NCBI GenBank assembly: GCA_013138855.1
Contig: WTBX01000240.1
Span: forward strand, 1 to 8,896
DNA from: Methylococcaceae bacterium
GTDB lineage: Bacteria > Pseudomonadota > Gammaproteobacteria > Methylococcales > Methylomonadaceae
DNA length: 8,896 nucleotides
Reading direction: 5' to 3'
Both the position numbers and the translations under genes were made by a program. Below are positions 1 to 6,319 of the stretch, piece by piece. Positions within the stretch are counted from its first letter, which is position 1, and every line of letters begins with the position of its first letter. Below the pieces are notes generated by a model, which was given only the letters and a program-made list of their open reading frames with translations, had not been told where the DNA came from and ran no database searches.

Positions 1-1
1 A

Positions 2-157
2 GCAGAGCTTGAAGGTAGGCATTCCCAAGCTGGAGCTTGGGAACGAGATAAAAATATTAAAATGCTTATCCTCGGTGACAATACCAGCCGCATTTACCGA
101 AATTGCACAATCAACAAACTTATTATCATCAGCTTCAATTAGCTTGTTGCATCGTCT
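2..157 (-). pseudogene. C-terminal remnant of a PIN-family toxin (COG1569-like), broken at both ends
   Basis: The minus-strand frame is open from position 157 down to the left window edge and has no start codon that would give a whole domain. From about position 142 it reads LIEADDDNKFVDCAISVNAA and then GIVTEDKHFNIF. This matches the last part of PIN-family toxins of the COG1569 type, where an acidic 'DxDDNKFxDCA' block is followed by 'IVTxDKHF', including the late acidic residues of the PIN active site. The N-terminal two thirds, with the first catalytic Asp, are absent: an in-frame TGA lies at 158-160, directly after the neighbouring DUF3368 gene ends. After HFNIF the usual 'P..EF' tail is replaced by sequence from the palindromic repeat at 22-43, so the last roughly 15 codons look foreign. 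This is most likely a decayed toxin gene. Family recognition is from the motif only and was not checked by search. Confidence 0.55.
22..43. repeat. 22-bp palindromic repeat (10-bp perfect arms)
   Basis: The arms TTCCCAAGCT (22-31) and AGCTTGGGAA (34-43) are perfect reverse complements around a central GG, and can form a hairpin on either strand. It sits inside the truncated PIN remnant, at the point where similarity to PIN toxins stops. Only one copy is present in the window. I recall very similar palindromes as dispersed intergenic repeats in some gammaproteobacterial and cyanobacterial genomes, but that is memory, not a search. It lacks a U-tract, so it is not a standard intrinsic terminator. 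Confidence 0.6.
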
Positions 158-169
158 TCACCATGGAAA

Positions 170-658
170 TTACAGAATTTCATTTTCTCCAGCCATTGCT
201 AACACCTGTTCTAATAACGAATGACTAATAAATACATCAGAATATTTAAGCCGTTTAAGTAATGGGTGAATACTTTCAATCAACCCCTGCTGTTTTGCCA
301 ATAACAACACACCTAAACTTCCCATAACTTCAAGATTATTAACATAAGCCACTTTTTTAGCCCGTGCATCATCAATCAACAACAAATCCGCTTGAAGCTG
401 CTTATACAATGCAATCGCTTCTAATTCGCCTTTCCCCAAGCCCTTACTTCTTTCTATATTTGAAATATTAACAGACGTTGCCAAAATCTTATCTTCAAGA
501 AAAAATTTAAGAGTTTCAAATTCTGCTTTATTCTCAACACAAACTTCATCAAAAACTGCTTGAGGAACTTTTATTTCACCAAACAAAGGAGCTAACAGTT
601 CCAAAACATCACAAATAGATAAAGCAACCAAAGCAGAACTATCTGCAATTACAATCAT
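170..658 (-). CDS. DUF3368-type PIN-domain toxin of a type II toxin-antitoxin pair
   Basis: This 162-residue protein is probably a ribonuclease toxin of the PIN fold. It opens with IVIADSSALVALS, giving the first catalytic Asp at residue 6. A conserved acidic position follows in VFDEVC (about 37-38), then GKGELEAIAL (75-83) with the mid-domain Glu, then LLIDDARAKKVA (93-104) with the late Asp pair. The segment LEVMGSLGVLLLAKQQGLI (109-127) is the hallmark of DUF3368 PIN proteins, and the remainder is the usual helical C-terminus. Its ATG overlaps the stop codon of the upstream UPF0175 gene as ATGA (655-658), so the two are translationally coupled. That order, antitoxin first, is the normal one for this pair. 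All catalytic positions appear intact, so the toxin is probably functional. The RNA target cannot be told from sequence. Confidence 0.85.
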   Translation of the reverse strand: MIVIADSSALVALSICDVLELLAPLFGEIKVPQAVFDEVCVENKAEFETLKFFLEDKILATSVNISNIERSKGLGKGELEAIALYKQLQADLLLIDDARAKKVAYVNNLEVMGSLGVLLLAKQQGLIESIHPLLKRLKYSDVFISHSLLEQVLAMAGENEIL

Positions 659-915
659 TTATGAAGCCTTTGCTGAAACCGTAACACATCAGCTTCTATC
701 GACTCAGCCGATGAATTAATCACACTGATTTGATGCTGTTTACAAGCATTAAAAAAATCATAAATATTAATACCTGCAAATTCACAGGCTGCACCACGAG
801 AAAGCTCCCCCGATTGAAACATTAATAATGCTGTACAAAGTTTTAGTTGAGCAATAGTTTGTTCTTGTGTCTGTGTACTTAAATATTTTTCAGGAATTTC
901 CAAAACGACTTGCAT
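655..915 (-). CDS. UPF0175-family antitoxin (partner of the DUF3368 PIN toxin)
   Basis: This small 86-residue protein matches UPF0175 in layout. A short strand MQVVLEIPEKYL starts the protein, as in the 'xxIxIPxE' opening of the family. A helix (about 18-34) follows, then a helix-turn-helix-like block SGELSRGAACEFAGINIYDFF (35-55), where the family usually has 'GKLSxGxAAxLAGxxxxxF'. The sequence 'QHQISVIN' (61-67) corresponds to the family's 'GIPV' strand. UPF0175 proteins are regarded as antitoxins that neutralise the PIN toxin encoded immediately after them and probably autoregulate by binding DNA. A good ribosome binding site, GAGGTG, lies at 921-926, correctly spaced from the ATG. The stop codon is shared with the toxin start. 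Confidence 0.83.
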   Translation of the reverse strand: MQVVLEIPEKYLSTQTQEQTIAQLKLCTALLMFQSGELSRGAACEFAGINIYDFFNACKQHQISVINSSAESIEADVLRFQQRLHK

Positions 916-920
916 ATAAA

Positions 921-926
921 CACCTC
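921..926 (-). promoter_or_regulatory. Ribosome binding site of the UPF0175 antitoxin gene
   Basis: On the minus strand GAGGTG lies 5 bases upstream of the ATG at 915-913 (GAGGTG-TTTAT-ATG). It is one of the strongest Shine-Dalgarno matches in the window and supports the chosen start. Confidence 0.7.
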
Positions 927-945
927 ATATATTCCACATAAACAC

Positions 946-970
946 TAGAACTTTTTAGACCTTTTTCTAC
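946..970. repeat. Short inverted and direct repeats upstream of the toxin-antitoxin pair
   Basis: Upstream of the antitoxin start there are two imperfect 10-bp direct repeats, CTTTTTAGAC (951-960) and CTTTTTCTAC (961-970), with 8 of 10 bases identical. They are bracketed by TAGAA (946-950) and TTCTA (965-969). Paired sites in this position are where an autoregulating antitoxin would bind. With such short AT-rich repeats, chance is a real alternative. I could not define a convincing promoter here. Confidence 0.25.
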
Positions 971-1016
971 ATCGTTAAAAAAACCTTCATCAGACAAAAT
1001 CGACCTGCATAGTAAT

Positions 1017-1430
1017 TTAATTCACCCGATAAATATACATATCTTCAAAACAAACATTACTAATAAAATTTTTTCCTAAACGAGTATTTTTCCAGTACTC
1101 ATCACTCCATAAATCAGAATCTTTTACTTTAAGCAACGCTTTTACAAAACGATTATATTTATTGACGACCTCAATATCATGCAAGGAAATTACATTTTTT
1201 TCTTCTGATATTTTATTAATATCATTAATCTGTTTATAATAATTTCTAGCTCCTTCATCTTCAACCTTGGAAGAGGCTATTATTAATCCCCATGTTTTCT
1301 CCTCTGCATCTAATAACCAAAAAGCAACTTGTGCTTTTGATTCTGTTTCATCTAAATGCTTTATTAAAGACTCACCAGCTAAAAGCATTTCTTGGGAAAA
1401 TTCTTGAGTTATAAAAAGTTCTTTAGCCAT
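1017..1430 (-). CDS. Uncharacterised partner protein encoded with a HEPN-domain gene
   Basis: This is a 137-residue soluble protein with no signal peptide or membrane segment. I recognise the arrangement but know no established function. Proteins of this look are found directly after HEPN-domain genes, with an N-terminal helix (about 10-27), a strand pair around VAFWLLDAEEKTWGLIIAS (35-53), a central helix, and a conserved C-terminal end of the form 'N..FEDMYIYR' (125-135). No nucleotidyltransferase 'GSxxxG...DxD' motif is present, so it is not a standard MNT antitoxin of the HEPN/MNT type. Its ATG lies 22 nt inside the end of the HEPN gene, with an AGGA-like ribosome binding site at 1439-1442, implying coupled translation. 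By position it could be the partner or antitoxin of the HEPN protein; that is inference. Confidence 0.65.
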   Translation of the reverse strand: MAKELFITQEFSQEMLLAGESLIKHLDETESKAQVAFWLLDAEEKTWGLIIASSKVEDEGARNYYKQINDINKISEEKNVISLHDIEVVNKYNRFVKALLKVKDSDLWSDEYWKNTRLGKNFISNVCFEDMYIYRVN

Positions 1431-1825
1431 TGTAATATTCCTGATTCATTACTGGTAATTGCATCAAAAAGTTCTTCTGCTTTTATTTTAGTAATTGCAC
1501 AATCATAACGTGCCTCTTCTGACCAATGTTTAACGATGCTCCAATTCAATTTAAATTCTAAATTTCTATTTTCTTCTTCAGTCAATTTTTGATTTAAATC
1601 AGACGTAGCGAGTAGTTTGGTAAGATTGTGCGTATAACTATCTTGAGCAAGTTTTTTGCTTGGAAAATCAAATTCTTTAACTTGTTTAGCAATACAAGCT
1701 TTTAAGGTACATTCCAATGCGTAACCTGCCAAATAGTAAGCTCCATGATAACATTCAGCCTCTAAAAGAACTTTTGCTTCTTTAATTCTGATATCCGCTA
1801 AATTTTCAAGTTCCGTTTTGTTCAT
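1409..1825 (-). CDS. HEPN-domain protein
   Basis: This 138-residue all-helical protein resembles the HEPN superfamily, whose members are often RNase toxins or the helical partners of nucleotidyltransferases. The diagnostic stretch is CYHGAYYLAGYALECTLKAC (25-44), the second HEPN helix, which in this subfamily normally reads 'YxGAYYLAGYAxExxLKAxI'. YTHNLTKLL (64-72) and VKHWSEEARYD (98-108) follow. The catalytic HEPN motif is normally R-x4-6-H near the C-terminal helix. Arg106 is in place, but no His follows it at the right distance (RYDCAITK), so RNase activity may be absent or may use other residues. The gene starts 50 nt after secF on the same strand, with only a weak ribosome binding site and no terminator between them, so readthrough from the sec operon is possible. 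It overlaps its downstream partner by 22 nt. Confidence 0.75.
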   Translation of the reverse strand: MNKTELENLADIRIKEAKVLLEAECYHGAYYLAGYALECTLKACIAKQVKEFDFPSKKLAQDSYTHNLTKLLATSDLNQKLTEEENRNLEFKLNWSIVKHWSEEARYDCAITKIKAEELFDAITSNESGILQWLKNFL

Positions 1826-1875
1826 TACTTTCTTTTGTAAATAAGGGAATATTTATTCAATGGAGCTAACTATAA

Positions 1876-2802
1876 TTACGGCATATCGTCGATTTCTTGA
1901 CCTTCTCTTTCAGGAATCATTAAATCTTCTTTACTGATACCTAAACTTAAAACCACAGGACTAGCGATATAAATAGAGGAATACGTTCCAATACCTACAC
2001 CGATTAATAAAGCAATCGCAAAGTTGTGAATAATCTCACCACCTAAAAAAGCTAAAGCAAGCAAGACTAGGATGGTTGTCAGCGAAGTCATTAAGGTACG
2101 ACTCAAAGTCTGATTTAATGAAATATTCATTACTTCACTAGAGGAATCTATACGAAGTCCTCTAAAATTTTCTCTAATACGATCATAAACAACGATGGTA
2201 TCATTTAATGAATAACCAATGACCGCTAGAATTGCGGCTAATACGGTTAAATCAAATTCCAATTGTAAGACCGAAAACACACCTAAAGTAATGACAACAT
2301 CGTGGATTAAAGCGGCAACTGAACCTAAAGAAAATTTATATTCAAATCGCCATGCCACATAAAGTAAAATTCCGAACATTGAATATAACAGTGCTAGACC
2401 ACCATCTTGCGTTAATTCATCGCCTACTTGAGGACCTACGAATTCAACTCGACGAATGACCGCTTTTTCGGCAGAAGTTTTATTAACCGCCTCTAAAACT
2501 TGAGTGCTTAATTCTGCATTACTGACACCTTCTTTAGGTTTTAAGCGAATTAATACATCCCTTGAGGTTCCAAAATTTTGCACGGTGGCATCATCAAAAC
2601 CGCTTTCGTCTAAGGTTTTGCGTAAAGTAGTTAAATCAGCGGCTTTTTTATAGCCTATTTCGACTAATGTACCACCTGTAAAATCAATGCCTAGCTTTAA
2701 GCCATTAACAATTAATGAGCCTATTGCAACCAATAGTAAAATGGATGAAAAAATCATCGCTAATTTACGTTTACCTAAAAAATCAATATCTTTTTTAAAC
2801 AT
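1876..2802 (-). CDS. secF: Protein translocase subunit SecF
   Basis: SecF forms the SecDF heterodimer in the inner membrane, which uses the proton gradient to pull exported proteins through SecYEG after SecA has driven them in. The 308 residues compare with 323 in E. coli. The first membrane segment lies at about 13-33, followed by the family signature GLKLGIDFTGGT (34-45) and a small periplasmic domain (about 46-130). Five further membrane helices follow between about 135 and 287. The proton-relay signature VIGYSLNDTIVVYDRIREN (194-212) contains Asp201, which corresponds to E. coli Asp213. The C-terminus is a short acidic cytoplasmic tail. The gene is the last of the tgt-yajC-secD-secF group, 57 nt after secD, with only a modest ribosome binding site (ACGGA). 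It appears intact. Confidence 0.97.
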   Translation of the reverse strand: MFKKDIDFLGKRKLAMIFSSILLLVAIGSLIVNGLKLGIDFTGGTLVEIGYKKAADLTTLRKTLDESGFDDATVQNFGTSRDVLIRLKPKEGVSNAELSTQVLEAVNKTSAEKAVIRRVEFVGPQVGDELTQDGGLALLYSMFGILLYVAWRFEYKFSLGSVAALIHDVVITLGVFSVLQLEFDLTVLAAILAVIGYSLNDTIVVYDRIRENFRGLRIDSSSEVMNISLNQTLSRTLMTSLTTILVLLALAFLGGEIIHNFAIALLIGVGIGTYSSIYIASPVVLSLGISKEDLMIPEREGQEIDDMP

Positions 2803-2817
2803 GTTTGTTTTCCGTAA

Positions 2818-2852
2818 GAAATAAACACCGCGTTAAGTTAGATGTTTATTTC
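2818..2852. repeat. Perfect 10-bp inverted repeat between secD and secF
   Basis: GAAATAAACA (2818-2827) and TGTTTATTTC (2843-2852) are exact reverse complements separated by 15 bases, filling most of the 57-nt secD-secF gap. In the minus-strand mRNA this would form a stem-loop after the secD stop and just before the secF ribosome binding site. No run of U follows, so it is not a typical terminator. It could protect the secD end, attenuate secF, or hide the secF translation start. Confidence 0.5.
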
Positions 2853-2859
2853 CATAAAA

Positions 2860-4710
2860 TTAAATAGAGAGTTTTTCTACGCGACGATCACCGTAATACC
2901 AGTTAATCAACATCCGCGTTCCTAAAATTGAGGTAAACATCGAGCTTAAAATACCGAATGAAAGTGTAACCGCAAAGCCTTTAATAGGCCCTGTTCCAAA
3001 GCCAAATAATACTAATGCGACTAACAATGTAGTGATATTAGCATCAAGAATGGTGGCAAAGGCTTTTTCATAACCGATGTAGATGCTTGATTGTGGCGTG
3101 TTACCGTCTTTAATTTCTTCTCTAATCCGTTCAAAAATCAAGACATTCGCATCAACCGCCATCCCGACTGTTAATACAATCCCTGCAATACCTGGTAAGG
3201 TTAAGGTTGCTTGAATCATAGATAACACAGCAACGATGACAACGAGATTAAATGCCAGTGCGATATTAGCGACCATGCCGAATAAACGGTAATAAACTGC
3301 CATAAATACTAAAACTAAAGCTAAACCTACGATGACCGAATTAAAACCTTTGTCGATATTATCTTGACCTAAACTTGGGCCAACAGTTCGCTCTTCGATA
3401 ATATCCACAGGCGCGGCTAATGCACCTGCTCTTAATAATAACGCTAAGGTACGCGCTTCTTCTGCACCATCTAAACCTGTGGTTTGAAAGCGTTTGCTAA
3501 AGGCATCGCGAATGGTTGCGACACTAATAACTTTTTCAACTTTCTCTTTAAATTGTTGTTTTTTACCATTAACAACGCGCGTTTGAGACTTGTATTCGAT
3601 AAAAACAACCGCCATCGGCTTGCCGATATTTTTCTGGGTCATTTTACCCATTTTTTTCGCGCCAACACCGTTTAGGGTGATAGATACCGCTGGCGAATTA
3701 TTTTGATCCATTGTGTAGGCAGCATCAATAATTTCTGCGCCTGTCACAATTACACGGCGATTAAGTAAAATTGGATTACCATCGACTTCATAATATAAAC
3801 GACTGCCAATAGGTGGATAACCTTTTACTGCTTTTTGTACATCATGTTCGACATCGACTAAGCGATATTCCAAAGTCGCGGTTTTACCGAGAATTTCTTT
3901 CGCTTTCGTTGTATCTTGTACGCCAGGTAATTGAACGACAATGCGGTTATCACCTTGCTGTTGAATCACAGGTTCTGCAACACCAATTTCATTGACTCGA
4001 TTACGCAGAGTCGTCATGTTTTGGTCAAGAGCGAATTTTTTAATTTCTTCTTGTTCTGCTTGAGAAATAGTCGCTAATAAAATATTCGACGACGCAGAAG
4101 CTTCACTAACATTTAAATCTGAAAAATCACGCGTCAACAAATCTAAAGTTGCGGTTGTATCTTCAGGATTTTTTAAAACAATTTTAATCGCACCTTTATC
4201 TTTTGAAACTGATTGATAACGAATTTTTTTAGCGCGTAATGCCGCGCGAACATCAAGGTTATAGCGTTCTTCTGCTTGCTTGATGGCCGCATCCATATCA
4301 ACTTCTAAAAGAAAATGCACCCCGCCGCGCAAGTCCAGACCTAAATACATTGGACTTGCACCTAAAGCACGTAACCACATTGGCGTTGCGGGTGCTAAAT
4401 TTAACGCAACCGTAACATCGTTCCCCATTTTATCTCTGAGTAAATCGGCTGCTTTAAGCTGGTCATCGGTATTATTAAACCGAGCGAGGACTTTATTATC
4501 TGAAAACTCAAATTCTTTAGTTTTCAAACCTGCCTTATCAAGCTCGGCTTTAATAGCATCTGCATTTTCTTGTTTTAATTTGGTGGTCGCACTAGAGGCG
4601 ACTTGCACAGATGGGTCGTTACCGAAAACATTTGGCAACGCATAAATAATTCCGATTGCAAACACAACCAAAATCATTAAATTTTTCCAGAACGGGAAAC
4701 GGTTTTGCAT
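2860..4710 (-). CDS. secD: Protein translocase subunit SecD
   Basis: SecD is the large partner of SecF. Its periplasmic P1 head moves in a proton-driven cycle that completes export and prevents backsliding. The 616 residues are almost exactly the E. coli length (615). The first membrane segment is at about 9-27. A large periplasmic region follows, containing the signature YLGLDLRGGVHFLLEVDM (122-139) and NRVNEIGVAEPVIQQQG (237-253), then IVVQLPGVQD (257-266). Five further helices start near 455. The signature VGMAVDANVLIFERIREE (515-532) carries Asp520, equivalent to the proton-pathway Asp519 of E. coli. The chosen ATG gives the expected short cytoplasmic N-terminus (MQNRFPFWKN). The upstream ribosome binding site is weak (TTGGA), so coupling to yajC or help from the leader hairpin is possible. 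No truncation is seen. Confidence 0.98.
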   Translation of the reverse strand: MQNRFPFWKNLMILVVFAIGIIYALPNVFGNDPSVQVASSATTKLKQENADAIKAELDKAGLKTKEFEFSDNKVLARFNNTDDQLKAADLLRDKMGNDVTVALNLAPATPMWLRALGASPMYLGLDLRGGVHFLLEVDMDAAIKQAEERYNLDVRAALRAKKIRYQSVSKDKGAIKIVLKNPEDTTATLDLLTRDFSDLNVSEASASSNILLATISQAEQEEIKKFALDQNMTTLRNRVNEIGVAEPVIQQQGDNRIVVQLPGVQDTTKAKEILGKTATLEYRLVDVEHDVQKAVKGYPPIGSRLYYEVDGNPILLNRRVIVTGAEIIDAAYTMDQNNSPAVSITLNGVGAKKMGKMTQKNIGKPMAVVFIEYKSQTRVVNGKKQQFKEKVEKVISVATIRDAFSKRFQTTGLDGAEEARTLALLLRAGALAAPVDIIEERTVGPSLGQDNIDKGFNSVIVGLALVLVFMAVYYRLFGMVANIALAFNLVVIVAVLSMIQATLTLPGIAGIVLTVGMAVDANVLIFERIREEIKDGNTPQSSIYIGYEKAFATILDANITTLLVALVLFGFGTGPIKGFAVTLSFGILSSMFTSILGTRMLINWYYGDRRVEKLSI

Positions 4711-4729
4711 GATTAGTCCAACAGTTAAT

Positions 4730-4762
4730 CGCGGCAGCGGCTTGTATTACAAGCGAGGCGCG
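4730..4762. repeat. Stem-loop-forming sequence in the yajC-secD gap
   Basis: GCTTGTA (4740-4746) and TACAAGC (4748-4754) are exact reverse complements around one base, flanked by CGCG at 4730-4733 and 4759-4762, which can pair to close an outer stem. This GC-rich patch stands out in an AT-rich setting and lies between the yajC stop and the secD ribosome binding site. There is no U-tract, so termination is unlikely. A role in mRNA processing or translation is possible. Confidence 0.35.
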
Positions 4763-4779
4763 GTCACAAGAGAAAATGA

Positions 4780-5136
4780 TTACTTGGTCAGCTTAGATTT
4801 TTTGCTTACAGCTTTATAAGTACCTTTAGGCATCATGTTAGCAATCGCATGACGTTGTACTTGAAGGAACATGTTATCAGCGACTTCAAGCTTTACAAAG
4901 TTCTCATCAACTTCAGTAACTTTGCCTAAAACACCCCCACTAGTGACGACTTCAGTGCCTTTAGCTAAAGCTTCAAGCATGGCTTTTTGTTCCTTAGTAC
5001 GCTTAGATTGTGGGCGTATGAACATAAAATAAAAGAATGCTAAAATTGCTAAAGGAAATAGCATTCCTTCAATACCAGGTTGACTTGCAGCAGGTGCAGC
5101 GGCAGTAGCCATTGCATCAGAAATAAAAAAACTCAT
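4780..5136 (-). CDS. yajC: Sec translocon accessory protein YajC
   Basis: YajC is a small inner-membrane protein that copurifies with SecDF. Its exact mechanism is not settled. This 118-residue form (E. coli 110) has a short N-terminal region rich in Ala, then a single membrane helix GMLFPLAILAFFYFMFI (24-40). The family hallmark follows, IRPQSKRTKEQKAML (40-54), and then a small cytoplasmic beta domain with GTEVVTSGGVLGKVTEVDE (60-78). A clear ribosome binding site GAGGAAA lies at 5140-5146. It sits 62 nt after tgt and 69 nt before secD, in the standard order. Confidence 0.97.
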   Translation of the reverse strand: MSFFISDAMATAAAPAASQPGIEGMLFPLAILAFFYFMFIRPQSKRTKEQKAMLEALAKGTEVVTSGGVLGKVTEVDENFVKLEVADNMFLQVQRHAIANMMPKGTYKAVSKKSKLTK

Positions 5137-5139
5137 AAC

Positions 5140-5146
5140 TTTCCTC
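5140..5146 (-). promoter_or_regulatory. Ribosome binding site of yajC
   Basis: On the minus strand GAGGAAA lies just upstream of the yajC ATG (5136-5134). It is strong enough to allow yajC translation independent of tgt. Confidence 0.6.
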
Positions 5147-5150
5147 AGAT

Positions 5151-5166
5151 TATTTTTATAAAAATA
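5151..5166. repeat. 16-bp AT-only palindrome in the tgt-yajC gap
   Basis: TATTTTTA (5151-5158) is followed directly by its reverse complement TAAAAATA (5159-5166). It lies between the tgt stop and the yajC ribosome binding site. It has no loop and contains only A and T, so it is a poor RNA hairpin. It could be a protein-binding site or part of an AT-rich internal promoter, or chance in AT-rich DNA. Confidence 0.25.
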
Positions 5167-5198
5167 GCTTGTTGATGGGGTTTAAATAAAACGCGCCA

Positions 5199-6314
5199 TT
5201 ATGCCACAGTTGGCACTGCCATTTCTCGTTGTTGATAAAATTGTTTTACAAATTCGTCTAATGTTTGACTGGAAATTGCATCACGCAAGCCTTGCATTAG
5301 TTGTAAATAGTAATAAAGATTGTGAATCGTATTCAGGCGTGAACCTAACATTTCACGGCATTTATCCAAATGTTTTAGATAAGCACGGGAATAATTTTGG
5401 CAGGTGTAACAGCCGCAGGACTCATCTAAAGGTCGCGTATCTAGTTGATATTGGCGATTACGAATTTTAATCACACCTGTTGAGGTGAATAGATGACCAT
5501 TGCGAGCATTCCGCGTTGGCATCACGCAATCGAACATATCTATACCGCGTCTTACCGCTTCAACTAAATCTTGGGGAGTTCCTACACCCATTAAATAGCG
5601 CGGTTTATCACTAGGCATTTTTTGATGAACAGCATCTAACGTTGCCATCATTTCATCTTTAGGTTCACCGACTGAAAGCCCTCCAATTGCGTAACCATCA
5701 AAGCCTATATCGACTAAGCCTTCAATAGATTCTTTACGCAAATCTTCATACATTCCGCCCTGAACAATACCAAATAATGCCGATGGGTTGTCATCGTGGG
5801 CTTTTTTACTACGTTCTGCCCAACGTAATGAAAGTCGCATAGAATCCGCCGCTTCCTTAAAAGTCGCAGGATAGGGTGTGCATTCATCAAAGATCATCAC
5901 AATATCCGAACCTAAATCACGCTGTACTTGCATAGATTCTTCAGGCCCCATAAAAATAGATGAACCGTTGATTGGTGATTTAAAAGTGACACCTGCCTCA
6001 GTAATTTTTCGTAATGCTCCGAGACTGAATACTTGAAAGCCACCTGAATCGGTTAAAATAGGTTTTTCCCAGTGCATAAAATCATGCAAATCACCGTGCG
6101 CTTTAATGACTTCCATATTAGGACGCAGCATTAAGTGGAAAGTATTACCGAGAATAATCTGTGCGCCAATCCCCTCAAGATCTTCTGGCGTTAATGACTT
6201 AACCGTGCCATAAGTACCCACAGGCATAAAAATAGGCGTTTCAATCACGCCTCTATCAAATTTAAGCTGACCACGACGGGCGTGACCGTCTGTATTTTTT
6301 AAAGTAAATTCCAT
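5199..6314 (-). CDS. tgt: tRNA-guanine(34) transglycosylase (queuine tRNA-ribosyltransferase)
   Basis: This cytosolic enzyme replaces guanine at wobble position 34 of tRNAs for Asp, Asn, His and Tyr with the queuosine precursor preQ1. The 371 residues (E. coli 375) form the full TIM-barrel enzyme. KPILTDSGGFQVFSLG (84-99) carries the active-site Asp89. FGIVQGGMYEDLR (181-193) is the substrate pocket. GIDMFDCVMPTRNARNGH (257-274) carries the catalytic nucleophile Asp262. The zinc site is complete: Cys300, Cys302, Cys305 (CGCYTC) and His331 (LNTIHN). The ATG lies only 5 nt after the stop of a small upstream ORF and has no clear Shine-Dalgarno sequence, so its translation may be coupled to that ORF. 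queA, the usual upstream partner in this pathway, is not next to it. The gene is intact and leads the yajC-secD-secF group. Confidence 0.98.
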   Translation of the reverse strand: MEFTLKNTDGHARRGQLKFDRGVIETPIFMPVGTYGTVKSLTPEDLEGIGAQIILGNTFHLMLRPNMEVIKAHGDLHDFMHWEKPILTDSGGFQVFSLGALRKITEAGVTFKSPINGSSIFMGPEESMQVQRDLGSDIVMIFDECTPYPATFKEAADSMRLSLRWAERSKKAHDDNPSALFGIVQGGMYEDLRKESIEGLVDIGFDGYAIGGLSVGEPKDEMMATLDAVHQKMPSDKPRYLMGVGTPQDLVEAVRRGIDMFDCVMPTRNARNGHLFTSTGVIKIRNRQYQLDTRPLDESCGCYTCQNYSRAYLKHLDKCREMLGSRLNTIHNLYYYLQLMQGLRDAISSQTLDEFVKQFYQQREMAVPTVA

Positions 6315-6319
6315 AAATT

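Noticed and set aside
22..43. CRISPR repeat
   Set aside because: There is a single copy with no regularly spaced repeats or spacers around it.
9..224. Forward-strand open frame of 71 codons
   Set aside because: It runs through the palindromic repeat and antisense to the PIN remnant and the end of the DUF3368 gene. The minus strand carries recognisable protein motifs and this frame does not.
916..1010. Short open minus-strand stretch reading ILSDEGFFNDVEKGL, possibly a tail of another antitoxin
   Set aside because: It looks vaguely like the end of a small antitoxin, but it is under 35 codons, lacks a start, and runs into the UPF0175 leader. The similarity is too weak to call.
1826..1875. Terminator after secF
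   Set aside because: The only dyad (GAATA-AA-TATTC) is 5 AT-rich base pairs without a U-tract, too weak to call.
3484..3995. Two short forward open frames opposite secD (3484-3675 and 3813-3995)
   Set aside because: Both are antisense to conserved SecD sequence with no independent evidence of coding.
4280..4645. Forward-strand open frame of 121 codons opposite secD
   Set aside because: It lies wholly antisense to the well-conserved SecD N-terminal region and its translation shows no family features.
5201..5470. Forward open frame opposite the tgt 3' end
   Set aside because: It is antisense to the zinc-binding region of Tgt, which is certain.
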